A DNA stretch of 64,000 nucleotides from Incurvaria masculella (Eukaryota > Arthropoda > Insecta > Lepidoptera > Incurvariidae): assembly GCA_946894095.1 (NCBI GenBank), contig OX335642.1, forward strand, positions 9,311,021-9,375,020, read 5' to 3'. Of this stretch, positions 1 to 12,500 are shown one piece after another; within the stretch, counting starts at the first letter, position 1; every line of letters begins with the position of its first letter. The notes beneath the pieces were generated by a model. It was not told where the DNA came from. It worked only from the letters and a program-made list of their open reading frames with translations, and made no database searches. Position numbers and translations under genes: made by a program.

Positions 1-176
1 TGTTCATACTGACTGTTCGGTAATGAAAAGATGTACTCATACAATGTTTGTGATGCACACAATTCTTAGAACTATTTGCATTAAACTAGCACTTTCAACT
101 TTGAGGGCACTGCATATAAACAAACTTAACGGCCTCTTAACACAAATCTTATTCTCATAAACTACGTATCATATCG

Positions 177-240
177 ACTAGTCGAGACTTGGAACGAGCT
201 TCCAGAGGATGAAATTAATGCAACGACCAAGAAAAAATAA
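177..240 (+). mobile_element. non-LTR retrotransposon 3' relic (RT C-terminus)
   Basis: A short reading frame gives LVETWNELPEDEINATTKKK and a stop at 238. This resembles the WNxLPxEV(I/V) signature at the C-terminal end of Jockey/CR1-type reverse transcriptases. Only this tail is seen. It lies in the intron upstream of the first visible gek exon. Confidence 0.5.
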
Positions 241-297
241 AAAAAATCCATCACATCAAACAAAAAATAGTAACATCTGCAAAAAAAAAGATAATAT

Positions 298-470
298 TTG
301 TATGTATTTAATGGATCCTACATAACCGTTATCTCGTTAATTTGAGGTTATAGAACAACATATACATCTGTCAAATTTTCAGGACAAAAATATTTCTGAT
401 TATTTTCAAAATCAAATGACAATTCTTCAATGTTGATGTTGTTGTATAACCTCAAATTACCAAGACAGCA
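298..470. mobile_element. hairpin MITE relative of the element at 45204-45433
   Basis: The left part matches the flank and arm of the 45204-45433 hairpin element (for example TATTTAATGGAT, CGTTATCTCGTTAATTTGAGG). The right part holds the inverse, ending ATAACCTCAAATTACC. The two arms face each other around a shorter loop without a clear tRNA-like centre. A third degenerate relative lies at 3155-3330. Confidence 0.5.
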
Positions 471-543
471 GTTCGATTAAGACCCATCAGCATAAGCTGC
501 CTTGTTGTAAAGCAATTAAATAAAGAAACATCCTTGCCGGCAG

Positions 544-3500
544 AACTCGCACGTGGTGAACGTGTACGAGATCACGCGCACGGCGGCGCGGCGGCAGCGC
601 ATCGCGGAGCTGCGCGCGCCGAGCACGGTACAGTGCGTGCAGCTGTCGCGCGGCCGCCTCGTGCTGGGCTACCGCGGCGGGTTCGTCGCGCATGGCCTGC
701 CCGACCCGCGGCGCCCCGCCGCCGAGCAGCCCGCCGTCTGTGAGTTGACGTTCACTCCATACGTGGTGGCCATCGAGTAAGGAGAGATGTGAATGGCGGT
801 CGAAACTCATTGGCGGAAGGCCTAACCATGTATTAGTGTAATTGTATTGACTAAAGTTATTATTTTTGTTATTGTGCTCTCTATTATCTATTATTTTCAG
901 TTGATCGGCCCTTCCAAGGTTAGGCACCGTACCAAAATAAAGCTCTATTGGCTCACTGTTTTTATTTTTATATACTGAGCTGTTCATTTGCCATGAAACT
1001 CGTTAAAAATCCTTAAAATAAATTATTATTATTTATATACACTATCAGCTTGAAGCTGATGCATGTACATCACGTGTTGAGTGCAGTTTTGAAATATCTT
1101 TTATAATTCTTTGTTTCTGCTAGGTATACTTATTAGTTTTCTTTTTTTTAAATGTTTGTCAAGTTGATTTTTAAAACTGTTTGCTGATATAGCATTTATT
1201 ACTTCTTGTGGTAGCTTGTTCCAAGAGTCCACTACTCGGTTAGTTAGAAAGTACTTTTTTGGGTTGTAATTGGAACTAGTTCGGTTTAGTTTTAAGGAAT
1301 GTCCACAGAGTTTCTCGATGGTGTTCATTGTATACATTGAATTAAAGTTGGCTGCATCGTAATGACTATTTAATATTTTAAAAGTTTTGATGAGGTCTCT
1401 TTGTTTTCTTTGTTCAAGTGTAGTGAGACCCAGTGCTTAAATGTTAATTTTCTTTCAGCGTTGGTGCATCCCGAGAACCAAGTGCAGATATTCCTGTCGC
1501 ACTCTGGCAGCCGGCCCCTGGCGATGGCGCCGGTGCCGGGCGGTTCCGGCGAGACGCTGCTCGCGTTCTGCAGTCTCGCGCTCTACGTGGACCGCGGCGG
1601 GCACCGCAGCCGCGACCGCGAGATCATGTACACCGCGCAGCCGCTTCACCACGGTAACACTCTTTTGGTAGACCAACCGCCAGAAACCCTGAGAACCAAT
1701 ACTAGTTGTTGCGGACGTTCGCACCGGTCGATATGCCGAGGGTCAAAAGTAAACCTTAACCTAACCTGGATCTGGATCTAAGTTCTATCTAAGCTTTAAG
1801 CTGCTGGTGTGACTATTTCATTTTATTTGATGAAATGTTTTTCGTAGTCAAACTACACTAAGTTATGTCAAAAACTGATAGATCCGCGGATTCGATCAAC
1901 TCAGTAAAGAAGAATACACCACCGACCACAGTAATGAAATACATGCTTGGATCTAAAGGCTACTGCCAAACAATTTCATGTAGAACAGTTTAATGTATAT
2001 AACAAGAAGAAAATAAATAGCAACAATTTAACAATAGTTTATCAGGATCTTGAAATAGTTAACTCCACGGATCTGTACTTACATTACGAATCCTAAAATC
2101 TGGGAGGTTTTTAGCTGAGGAAATGAAGTCATAGGAAATCTTTTAACTCACTGCAGTGCTGTAACATTGTGACGACGATAGCTAAACCATTCCCGTTTTG
2201 AGTGTTCAAGGTACCAATTAAAAATGTTTTATAAATGTATTCACTGGTTTTTTTCTTAACATTAAATAAATGTTTTTACATGTTCATTTTTACTTGTATG
2301 CTGGTGAGCTCACAGTTCGCATTCGATTGTTTCAGCTTGCAGCGACACTCACCTCATGATCTTCACAGCGACACACATCGATGTCTACGACATTGAGTCG
2401 GGCGATTGGGTGCAAACAATCAACATACGTGAGTCACATTTGTTTACAAATTCAAAGTCCATGTCTTCCAGACAAGGCATTCCAAAAAGTGTACACAGTA
2501 AACAGAAACACACATATCACTGGAGCACGAAAACGATTTTTTACCGACTCATAGCTTTGTGGCGTGGGGCCTTGCTTTCAATGCCAGAGGTCATGGGTGC
2601 AATGTCCGCCCCACTCATGCACCACTTTTTCTTTTTGAGTACTTCAGAAATGCGAGGTGTTGCATGGTTCGGAATCGATATAAAACTTTAGGTCCCTTCA
2701 CCTACTAGGTGGTATGATTAAGCCGGCACACGTTGGTAAAATCACATTGAAAAGATGGTCGAAGTAATGCAAACATTTTCCATGTTTTTCATCCAGTTCC
2801 ACGCCAGTAGCCACGCTCTTAACAGGAAGGTCCTGGCATGTCACCTAATTTCATTGAGAATGCGATGGGTTGTGCTAATATTATGACTGTGGGTGTGATA
2901 AAATCCATTAATATCCAGTAAATGTTGTTTTTAAGTGGGGATCCATCATCGTATTCTCTAAATGCTTATTGTTGCAGCGAATGCGAGACCGCTGGACGAA
3001 TGCGGGTACCTTTGCTCAGCCGGGCCTGGCGCCGGCGCGCACACCGCCTTCCCCTTCTCCTCTGAGTCGGGCCCCTACATCATATACCTGCGGCCGTTGC
3101 ATACACGTGAGTTTCATCTCATTGGTTACCGTCAGATAATTTAAAACAAAGATATTCATTAATTCGAGGTTATCCAACGACATCTACATTGAGATCAGAT
3201 TTTGATAATAATCAGATTAGTTTGTGGTCTGGACATTTGGTCAAGAACTTTTGGAAAAAGATCAAAAACTTTTATGATTATTTTCAAAATCTGATTACAT
3301 GGCATGGCTTTAATGTAGATTTTTTTCTTCCAATACCACTAACCTACCTTTTCACCTTTGGAGATTTCCAGTATAAGAAACACATTTTCTTTTGAAATAA
3401 AAGTGTTGTTTTTCAAAATTTTGTTCATAAAACATCATTATCTAAATAAACTTAAAATTTTAGAAATTCAACTTTTCATGGTAATGATGGTCCATTCTTA

Positions 3501-6500
3501 AAATCATTGAATTTATCTTATGCATATCTTATGGCTTCAGGAGGTCTGCTGAGTGTAGAGCGTGTGGGTGCCGGCGGGACGTTGAAGGACTGGGCGTCGA
3601 GCAAGCGGCGCTTCTCTGTGCGTGAACAGTCGCACCAAGCGTTAGAGGCACATAACCGTCTGTGAGTGAACGCCAGGCACATATCATTAAGTAAAATTGT
3701 AACAAGTAGCAGTCCTATGATGCCTCCTCGCCGCACTCTGGATTGGAGCAGTGCTTTACATTATATTAAACCATTGATCTTAACAGTTTGGGAATGTTTG
3801 CCAAAATACTTTTGAAGTCATCTGAAATGTTCAACGTAAATTACGGCAATGTAGTTTCTTCAAGGTGAGTTAGGTTGTTGATGTTATCACTTGCTTTGCT
3901 GCAAACTCCAAACCAATATTGCTTTCATTAAATTTTGTGATGGTTTAACAATCTTTGAGGAGGGTAGTAGGAGACATTGTAGTAGCAGTGTTTGGCTTTA
4001 TGGAACAGATTATATTTTATCTGTACACATTGAAATACGTATAAAGATAAAAGTGTGGCCATTTTATCATATAAATAAATGTGCAACCATGGATTTTTTG
4101 TTACAGATTTCTCAGCTTTTATTTATTTCACTTAAAACATCCACAATTAACACAATAGGACCTCAGGGGTGTTAAATTTGAAAATATAATGTTTCAGATA
4201 AAAAATAGGTACCTGACAATCGTTATGGATGTCTGCACAGCAAATTAACATAGCCTTGCTGTCTATGTACCATCAAGGTTAATCAGATTAAGCTATGGTA
4301 ACATGTGTTTGTATGTGCGTAGGTCGGAACGCCGCTCGCGTCTCATCTCCGCTCCGAGCAACTTCGCTCACGTGTCGCACATGGGCCCCGGCGACGGCAT
4401 CCGCTCACAGCGGCTTCTAGACCTGCCCACCACCGTCGAGACCGCGGACTCGCACGCACATTCGCAGGTCTGTAATGATTGTAGACACGTTTTTATACAG
4501 TTCAACTCTAGTCTTGTTCATGCTGACTGTTAGGTCGTAAAAATATCTGTTCATGCTGACGGTTCAGTAATGTAAAGATCTGTGCACCTGCTGATTGTTT
4601 GGTAATCTAAATTTCTAGTCTATTCCAAATTTTACCAACCCTATAAATAAAGGATTTGACCTTAGGACCGTCAACATTGAATGGCGGATTCCTTGCCTGG
4701 TCCTTGTGTTGAGCGGAAGAGACCTTTCTTTAAGGCTTCAAGAGATTAAAATTCATGTATTTATGGGTAATGAAATTTGTCCAGATGTACGGCAGTCGAG
4801 AGAGCAGCAAGCGGACGTCACCGCTCACCGTGCCGCACGCCGCCGGATCCTACAACGGTTTGTGGTTTTTTAAGCAATCGGACATGGATGACTGTCATAT
4901 CTTGTGACGTATATGCCCGACACAGCACATTCCAAAAGTTTATACATAGACGAGTCAATGTTGACTGCAGTAATTTCAGTCCTCATTCCTTTTGAGATCT
5001 ATGGCTAAGATAAATAGTCATAACAGAAACTAAGCCTTTTTTTGTTAAGCGCGGCATATAGGGTACGCCAGGACCTCTTGAGATGCCGGACGACGCTCTT
5101 GAGCATTCGAACTTTTAAGGTAACTGCGAAAAACATGTCGCCCGGCCAGGTCTTCTTCACACCAGGTTTTACTTTGGGGAAAATACCTCGCCTAGGAGTG
5201 CATTCCATAGTTTACCGAACCTTTAGATAAAGGACCTGAAGGATTGGTTAGTTCTGATTTTTAGAATGTCGACAGTGAACGTATGCTTTTCCTGCCTATT
5301 CCGCATTGTGCGATGGTAGAAATGGGACAGAGGGACATTGTAATGGAGCTCCTACGAGTATTGGTAAAGACTAACGAAGAGTAGTACTAACACATTTTGT
5401 ATGGACAAAAAGTCAAAGTATTGCAAAGTGACGTCACAAACTACTCGTTTTCGTTAGTCTTATTTATTTCCTAGCAGCTTTAAGCTAGTGCGTGCATTCT
5501 GTTCGATAATTTATGAGTGCACTCGTTTTGTTTTTATAGTTTTGGTTTTATTTTATTGTCAATTCGGTTTTTGAATGAGTTGACTGAGCGTGCGCTTAGT
5601 TATGGCGTCTTCAGATAATTTATTCCAGGCGCTTACAACCTGGTGTGTCAGAAAGTGCTTGCTGGGGTTTTATTGGGCCATTTAAGTTTTTATTTGCAAT
5701 TTTTGAGGCAATTCATTGCTGGGCAACTGTTGCCAAACATAGTGGAGCAATAGATGCAGTGGAGCAATATATAGCAACCCCAATACATTTTCGGCGATAT
5801 TGAGCAATATTGCTCCACATGGCTCCATATTTTTCGTGTCGCCGGAGAGTTGTTTATTGAATTGCCACGTGCACTTGCTCGCCACATGTCGGCTATTAAT
5901 TGCTCCGTGAATGGTTCCATACTTGTCCATAAACCATGTTGCCGGAGATTGCTGGATGTTGTCATGATGACGAAATCGACGGAGATTGCTGAAAGTTGAG
6001 CAACTTTAGTTGCCTTTAGTTTCTGTTACAACAATTTATCTCAGCCAATGCGTCATAAGTACTTCCTTGTATTATTCAATGCCTCGTCTAGTATGTACAG
6101 CGGTGTGACGTGCGCGCGTGTGTGTGGGCAGGCTCGTGGCAGCGCGTGTCGCGACCGCGCGAGCAGCCGCCGGCGGCGCCCGAGCCTCCGCCCTCGCCGC
6201 CACTCTCCGCGCACCACCGCACCATGGACCGGTGAGGCGGCGCCATCTATATACTTCGTTTTATTCTATAGATAATGGTTACATTTTATGCAATGACATC
6301 TTCATTGAAAAAAATTTGGTCTGGACATTCACGGAAGGCAGGATTTGAACATGGGAAACTTGAAATCTTACGGAAAATGCTTTGAAAATAACCATCTTTT
6401 AGCTGATTAGTTTTAGTTAAGTTAGGTTAGGTAAGATTTAGTTGCATTAGATGGGGTGCACTAAACCTAACCTATTTGCAATAGTTAGTTCATAATTTAA

Positions 6501-8642
6501 TTGTAATTTTATGCATATTACATGTTTATAGCACACCCCATACTTACATAGGGCTGATGCGCTGCACGTATGTACCACTGCATATTTTATTCGAGTAAAG
6601 TCCAATAGAAACATCTTCAAAACGTCTTAAATTAATTTTAAATTACAACAATCTAAAAATATTTCGATCACAGCCTCTAACAGTTAACTTACCAACTCCT
6701 TTACTTTGTCATGTGTCAGCGAGTATGGAAGGACTGGAGTAGCGATGGACACTGATTTGTATGGCTGCAGTGTAGTCACGAGTTAGTCCACTTACAAATT
6801 CGGGACGCACATCATTGAATGTTTGTTCCAATAAATAGCATCCTGTGAGGTTCTTACGTGTCGTTGGAACTTTAGAAAATCAGTATTAATCAATAATAAT
6901 AATAATCAATCAACAACCAACAAATAAAATCAAAACAAATATAGAATGTGAATGATAAGTAATATTAGTAATACCAAATATTTTTTTTAATATACAAGTG
7001 CACTCCGGGAAAAATGAAATTCACGCATCAGCTTTAAGCTGCTAGTGATATAAATAACATAATAATAATAATAAAGCGAGTTCGTAAGCGAACTCAATCG
7101 CAGGCGCTGCACGTGTAAAAGTGGCTCCTCGGCCCCCCCCCCCCCCCCATACAAACGAGTTCCTGTTGCTACTCCAGTCCTTCCATGCTTGCTGTTGTAC
7201 AGGTTCCGAGTGGGCAGTCTGAGTTCTCACCTAAATTGGCGTTTACGGCAAACTGATCCACTGGCGTTTTCAAATGTATGGAGAAATTGAAGAGCGCGCG
7301 CAGTGGGCGTTAAGCGAACCAACATTTGCGAGTCAGAGTTTGATTTGACAGCTTACTCAACGTTGCCGTAAATACTTCGACGTTGCGGTTAACGTCCACT
7401 CCACGTTTTCATATAAATCGGAAGTCTGAGTTTGACTTTGACAGCTTGAAGAAGTAAAACCACACAATATCTAGTAAAAACTTGTATGGAATTTGACGTT
7501 TTTACGGAACTTCAAAGTTACGTAAACGCCGATTTAGGTGAGAACTGAGACTACCGGCTCAGGTCATCTCTGTGTAGCGTTCTCTATGTTAAGATTGTGG
7601 TGTGGTGTGCAGGTCGATAGGAGGCGGGTCGCAGGGCAGCGGCTCGCTGCTGCTCGAGCGCTCCATCACCCCGCTGAGCCTCGGCAGCATGAGCTCCCTG
7701 CACGACGTACTCAAGGTGAGTAAATATACATTTGTACGGTGCCCAATGCGGTGTACAATGTTGGGCAGCCTTGTGATGCTCGGGAGTAGGGCGCTGGTTG
7801 AAAATTCAAATTATTGCTTGGTGGATCCTGTGCCTCCTCACCCGACGCTCTTCTTGTCCGGGATGGTTTATTCACCCGCTTGGGGTGGTTTTTGGTTTCA
7901 ACAACGGGTTAGAGAAGAAGGTTGGAGAGTTATAGAAAAACGTTTACTCATGCCATGGTTGACAGACAGAAGAGTGAGAGAGAGACGGAAATACATTACA
8001 TTACATTTCAGTGTTGCTACATCTTGAACACAATGCTAATTATCCAACATTTCCATACTAAGCAAGTATGTCGCTTTTTTCAACGAATGTGATATGTATG
8101 TAGAATCGCCCGCGAAGGAGACACAGTAATTAAAGTAAGAAACCTGTAAAAAGAGCTACTTATGAATATACTGCAAGGCTGGACCCAAACCAGCAAACAT
8201 TCCTTTCGCGGGCTTTCGTCTACCAATTTCGCCATCTGTTGTAGACCCATAATTTGGAATTCTCCTACAGTCCCTCCCATAGCCAGACTTAACGGACTGA
8301 TAGTACAAATTTATGTTTGTTAAAAGACGGATAGTCATTACTGGAGGATTATATCTTTTGTCACAATTACATAACAATTTTACTAATAATAATAAGGACT
8401 TACTGTAACGGATACATAAGCAGAGGCGTAAATAGATCTGTCAAATAGTTATCTGACTATCAGATCATTGAAAAATCAGCCCTTAGTGTTATTTGACTAC
8501 CTAAAAATAGTAAACAAATGAAATGAAAAAAAAAATATGTCATCAGGTGGGCACAGAATTGGCGGAGGGGCTCCACTCGGAGGACAGCAGCTGCGGGCCG
8601 TCGCCGCCGCCGCGCCCGCCCGCGCACGCACTCGACGCGTGA
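544..8642 (+). CDS. gek: genghis khan / MRCK-type Cdc42-binding kinase, C-terminal exons (partial)
   Basis: Ten coding exons give the last 416 residues: 544-739, 1459-1653, 2336-2428, 2978-3106, 3541-3661, 4323-4467, 4785-4857, 6132-6231, 7613-7715 and 8547-8642 (TGA at 8640). All have AG/GT borders and matching phases. The first five encode the end of a CNH (citron homology) domain, with segments such as [16 protein letters not shown] and [18 protein letters not shown]. Exon 4323-4467 carries a CRIB motif, [19 protein letters not shown], the Cdc42/Rac-GTP binding site. The tail is rich in Pro and Ser and ends PAHALDA. Domain order CNH-CRIB-tail is that of MRCK/Gek kinases, which act on actin and myosin at the cell cortex downstream of Cdc42. 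Citron kinase also has a CNH domain but, as far as I know, no CRIB, so it is less likely. The kinase, coiled-coil, C1 and PH parts must lie left of the window. Introns hold SINE, MITE and retrotransposon relics. Confidence 0.9.
1101..1337 (-). pseudogene. Jockey/CR1-type reverse transcriptase C-terminal fragment
   Basis: A 78-residue minus-strand frame reads ...[20 protein letters not shown]... then [13 protein letters not shown]. This is the familiar C-terminal end of Jockey/CR1-type reverse transcriptases (NRVVxxWNxLPxxVV...SFKxxLDK). No endonuclease or RT catalytic part is attached. It sits antisense in a gek intron, between exons 544-739 and 1459-1653, and is a 5'-truncated relic, not a gene. 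Confidence 0.65.
2551..2905 (+). mobile_element. tRNA-derived SINE copy (diverged)
   Basis: This copy shows the family head (TAGCTTTGTGGCGTGGGGCC), the tract GCACCACTTTTTCTTT, the core ACTAGGTGGTA...GTTGG, and the tail blocks GGAAGGTCCTGGCATG and GCTAATATTATGAC. It is more diverged than the copy at 45754-46148. It lies in the gek intron after exon 2336-2428. Confidence 0.75.
3155..3330. mobile_element. degenerate hairpin MITE (family of 45204-45433)
   Basis: The sequence starts TTAATTCGAGGTTATCC, CGACATCTACATT, ATCAGATTTTGA and returns as TTTTCAAAATCTGATTAC and TAATGTAGAT. These are the arm blocks of the hairpin element at 45204-45433. The centre has no clear A or B box. Confidence 0.5.
4323..4467 (+). 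other. gek: CRIB (Cdc42/Rac binding) exon of gek
   Basis: This exon encodes the p21-binding motif with the expected core I-S-x-P-x-N-F-x-H-x-x-H-x-G-x-G. The conserved Ile, Pro, Phe, both His and the Gly residues are all present. It starts in phase 2 (the two preceding bases are the last CT of exon 3541-3661) and ends in phase 0. The motif alone separates MRCK-type kinases from citron and ROCK. Confidence 0.88.
5035..5340 (+). repeat. dispersed repeat shared with 28080-28378
   Basis: The block GTTAAGCGCGGCATATAGGG followed by CCAGGACCTCTTGAG recurs in reverse complement at about 28330-28378, and shorter pieces recur near 38432 and 39805. It is a dispersed repeat of unknown class in a gek intron. 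Short open frames across it are not genes. Confidence 0.5.
5367..5462. mobile_element. small palindromic MITE
   Basis: About 95 bp begins AAGACTAACGAAGAGTAGT and ends ACTACTCGTTTTCGTTAGTCTT, an imperfect inverted repeat of about 20 bp. No coding content. It lies in the gek intron before exon 6132-6231. Confidence 0.5.
5572..5668 (-). pseudogene. Jockey/CR1-type reverse transcriptase C-terminal relic
   Basis: Read on the minus strand, the sequence gives [20 protein letters not shown], again the C-terminal signature of Jockey/CR1-type reverse transcriptases. Only the tail survives. The next 350 bp (to about 6030) are repetitive, with recurrent GGAGCAAT and TTGCTGG words that I cannot classify. 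Confidence 0.5.
6717..7196. mobile_element. MITE family D copy with ~20-30 bp TIRs
   Basis: The left end CAGCGAGTATGGAAGGACTG mirrors the right end CAGTCCTTCCATGCTTGCTG. Relatives lie at 36240-36490, 40637-41215 and 61513-61797. The family shares internal words such as GCGTAGCCACTTTTAC and TCGTAAGCGAACT. This copy contains a run of 16 C at 7133-7148. Confidence 0.65.
7215..7554. mobile_element. MITE family C copy (TIR ~30 bp)
   Basis: The left terminus TTCTCACCTAAATTGGCGTT and the right terminus AACGCCGATTTAGGTGAGAA are near-perfect inverted repeats. The interior is non-coding. Other copies lie at about 13706-14024 and 63458-63769. This copy ends about 60 bp before gek exon 7613-7715. Confidence 0.75.
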
Positions 8643-8669
8643 AGGTACGTGCGTTTCCCTCGCCGCAGT

Positions 8670-9166
8670 CATAGACAAAGGATAGTAGGGATACACTGCT
8701 AACTTCATACGACATACAAAACTCGCCGAAAACTGCTTATTTTTAACCGACTTCAATTTGACTGTATTTTTTTTTATGTTTGTTACCTCAGAATTTTCGA
8801 CTGGGTGAACCGATTTTGATGATTCTTTTTTTATTTGAAAGCTGTTGCTTCCCGTGGTGTCCCATTTTTGCTGGTACTATGACATTTCTAACCAGCGCCA
8901 TCTTTCATCACAGCCAGAACTAGTTACACTGTCATTAAACTAAGCATTATTCCAAATGTTGCCTAGGTAGGCGTGATTAAAACGTTAAATTTTAACTTTA
9001 ATTAAATTATATCATAGTAATAAAAAAATATCATTGCTATTCATTGGTTTGTTTTGTATTTGATGTATTCTGAAATGTGATTTGCAACGCCACCTGTGGA
9101 CTTTTATTATCCATATTCAACCCTTTTATGATATTAGCAATCTTTCCCTACTATCATTTGTCTATG
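8670..9166. mobile_element. ~500-bp MITE just after the gek stop codon
   Basis: A 22-bp inverted repeat bounds it: CATAGACAAAGGATAGTAGG... on the left and the complement of CATAGACAAATGATAGTAGG... on the right, with one mismatch. It starts 28 bp after the gek TGA, so the transcript probably reads into it. It contains an AATAAA at 9019-9024 that could serve as poly(A) signal. The interior has the lepidopteran repeat word ACCGACTTCAA. Confidence 0.65.
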
Positions 9167-9236
9167 CCGTAGTGTAATCCAACGAGTAAGGAACAACGGG
9201 AGTGGCGACGGAGACTCATTCATGTCGCAGCAGCTG

Positions 9237-9580
9237 TGATTGGACATGGATGGCTTTCTACCGTCATGATATTAGTACAACACACCGCATGGGAACTAAT
9301 TGCCATGACAGGATCTTCCTTTTTATTGCACAGCTGCATTGAACTGGATGGAAAACATGGACAAATTTGCATTTGTCACTTCATCCTTTCATCCAATGCG
9401 ATGTTACCAACCCGGGTGGGCTTTACCCTACCACTAGTCTACAGTTTTACATGGTTTCCGAGCCAAGGAAGAGCATTTGTGTCGAAATGCACTTATCCAA
9501 CTCGGAAAAAGAGTGGTCCATGGACGGGTATGCGAGGCAAGTCCCCGCGCCATCAAGCTGCGAGCCGCTTTGTGATGGTA
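9237..9580 (-). mobile_element. tRNA-derived SINE copy
   Basis: Minus-strand copy of the family best seen at 45754-46148. All body blocks are present in reverse: CATGGATGG, TCATGATATTAG, CCATGACAGGATCTTCC, CCAACCCGGGTGGGC, GCACTTATCCAACTCGG, and the head complement CATCAAGCTGCGAGCC. The short open frames here are SINE sequence. Confidence 0.8.
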
Positions 9581-12500
9581 ATTGTGTACTAAATGCTTTC
9601 AGGCGGGAGAACAAGCCGTTCTTCGGCTTCCAATGGCGGTTGTTCTAAAGAAGTATTATTCTATTGCCGCTAACGTCACGTCACACGAGCCTTCACCAAT
9701 ACTAATTGGCCAAGCTTCCGAATGTTAGTCCGTTTTTAGGTTAATTTTGACACCATTTCCAAGAAAACTCGCAATAGGCCTGCGAGTTACCATCAGTTAC
9801 CACCAAATCACTTTGATACTCAATTTCGCTAGCTTACACCATTTAATATTGCATGGATTTTTGTATCTGTGTAGATATAAATATTCAACACATTTATATT
9901 ATTTCATATTTCTACACAAATATAAAAATGTATGAGCGGGCGATTTAGTCTATCCCTCAAATTCTCTATTCAATGGTTTAAGCTAGCGAAATAGATTATT
10001 GAAGCTATTTAGTGATATGTGATGCATAACTCGTAATAGGCAAATAGATATACTTGTAGTTGGTTGAAAGATGGTCGGTTGATCTGTCATGAAGATTAAT
10101 AGGTTGACCGTCGGAAATTCCTACCGAAATTGTGACCGGACGGTGTGAATACCAAAATGTTAGGTTACATTAGAACAGTGAATTTGTTAATGAAAATAAA
10201 ATCCTCTTTAGCATCAATTATTTTAAAAAAAATAGTGTCTTGCACTATACATGGTGCCTTATGATTGCGCAAACTACTGCAGGGGGTGATTCTGGAGGCA
10301 ATAATAAGCGACTGTTCCTCTTAATTTTTTTCCAAAAAAAAAAACCAACAATACAACAAGTGAAGTTCCCAAAGTGTATAGAGACCACTTAAATGTTGTA
10401 AGATTTTTTTCTTTTTCGTGTCCAGAATTAACCTTTTCAGTAGTAACATTAGAGGACCTCATTTATACATTTGAAGTGAGATTTATTTCGCATGCATAAT
10501 TTGCTAGACATGCCTTAAGTACTTTGATATTATGTAATGATTTTAGCACTCTGAATCTATTTGAGGTTGAACAACTCCATCTAGTAGACGGTGGTGGTCA
10601 TATTAATTGGAGTGGATGGCGATGAACTAATTGTGTAAGACTTGGTGGTCTGGTTAGCTCAGTTCATAGAGCAGCTTGCGGAAAACGTTCGAATCCCAGC
10701 TGAAACCGAAATTTGGCTGATTTAAATTAAAATGTAATAGCACTACCGCATTCGCTGTTCATCCTCCAATAATAAAAACTTAAGAGTCGTATTCAGAGAC
10801 CACCTGTCAAAACGTAGTACTAGATTAACACCGGACTAACCATACAAAGACCGGTTTTATCCGGCGGATTAAAGTTAGTCCGCTCACTCTGAATATGGCT
10901 GTTACTGTTATATAATTGAAATTAAACTAATATACTGTGTGATGTTTTGAACTATGAAAAATATGTTTTAAGTGTTTTTATGAACAACTTGGACTAAAAT
11001 GAGTGTTAGAGTCGTTGCTTGCTTTCTTGCGTTAATAAACAAAAAACGAGCGATTTTAAGCAGTATTCGTATATGATATGAGGCTTTATTTTTATTAAAA
11101 TAAAATAAGTTTTTTTTTTTTTTGTAAAACTAATTTATATCCACAAAGCGATGTTTGATGAAAAGCACTTACCGGTGACATTTGTGATTATCACAAGCCG
11201 ATCTGAATTTTCTTCTGGAAAAAATCAAAAATAATTTGCTATATTCCTTCCAAGTGTACAATAAAATAGGTGGAAGTCGTTATACGGTTGGAAGCTGTCA
11301 AAAAGTTTGTCTACATCTTCATATTAAAACGTGTGTCAAGTTCGATAATTTTGTATCAGTGAAGAACGTTATAGTTTAATGTTGGATGTATTTTTATGTT
11401 ATTTGCATTCTATATGTCGATGCAGACAAAACTTTGACAGAAAAAATTGGGTCTCCTATGTGACTTTTAGGGTCAATTATAAAGTGAAAAATTTTGTAAG
11501 TGTCGACGCTACCATGATAATGGTCCACCGAAAAATGGCCTGACATTTTGAAGGTCCAAGATTCGTGTAGATCTATCTCTCTCTTTCGTCGGATTACAAA
11601 GAAAGATAGGTTTGGCAGCGTTGACTGAAATAAGTATCGATAAGTAGTGCTTGAAAAATTAGTTCGTTTTTTACTTTGCTTTGCATTCGGCTGCACCAGA
11701 CACGTTAGAACAATGATACAGCGAGTGATTCTGGGAAGAAAAATCTGCAGTATATTATGGGATGGATGTACACTTAAATTTCCCAGCGTTTTCTAACGTT
11801 AAAACTTTTAGTTTATTTTCACCAATGGCAAGTTTCAACCTCTATCAATGGTTTCTACTTGTGTGGATGTTGCATCGTTAGTTTACGAAGCAATTTCGTA
11901 TCATTGGAAATACCCGCCTAGTGCAATAGTGTATGATTGATAATAACTTCTGATAATGTGAATTAGTTGTGTATAGTAAGCATGCTTGTTGAACATTATA
12001 GCTGTCTTTAAATTATTATTTGTATATTTTATGTACTTATAAAAAGCGTTGAAATGCATTCTAAAATCGTGTGAGATTTCAGATTCAAATTAGAAATACG
12101 TCGTGTATGTTTTTGCTTTCTGTCTAACCACTGGATTCATTTCACACAGCTAGCGGGCGGCCTCAGGCATGGTGTGATTAAAAAAACAGTCACAATGTTG
12201 CCCCGAGATTTATTTTCCTGGCGTCCAGTATTCTAGATTCTGCCTACCCCATCATTGGAATTATAGGGGTCAAGGTGTGTCAGAGACGAACTCTGTAAAT
12301 GGTCATCAGACTTCTCATAACATCACGACGCAATTGAAAAAAAACGTGTCTTGAAAGAATAAATACATTTTTAAAGTACTGATAACTTTCTATGTTTATT
12401 GTATGATGGACTGATTTCGGAAATATTCAATAAATATTTGTGGTGCTAATGCATTATGACTTTTGGTAGGGGGGGGGGGGGGCGTAAAAATCAGTTCCAT

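Noticed and set aside
487..987. 166-residue minus-strand frame
   Set aside because: Antisense shadow of the GC-rich gek exon 544-739.
2429..2691. Extension of the frame past gek exon 2336-2428
   Set aside because: A consensus GTGAGT donor ends the exon at 2428, and the extension runs into a SINE.
5682..5965. Overlapping minus-strand frames of 82 and 91 residues
   Set aside because: Two frames over the same repetitive GGAGCAAT-rich DNA, with no recognised domain or splice structure.
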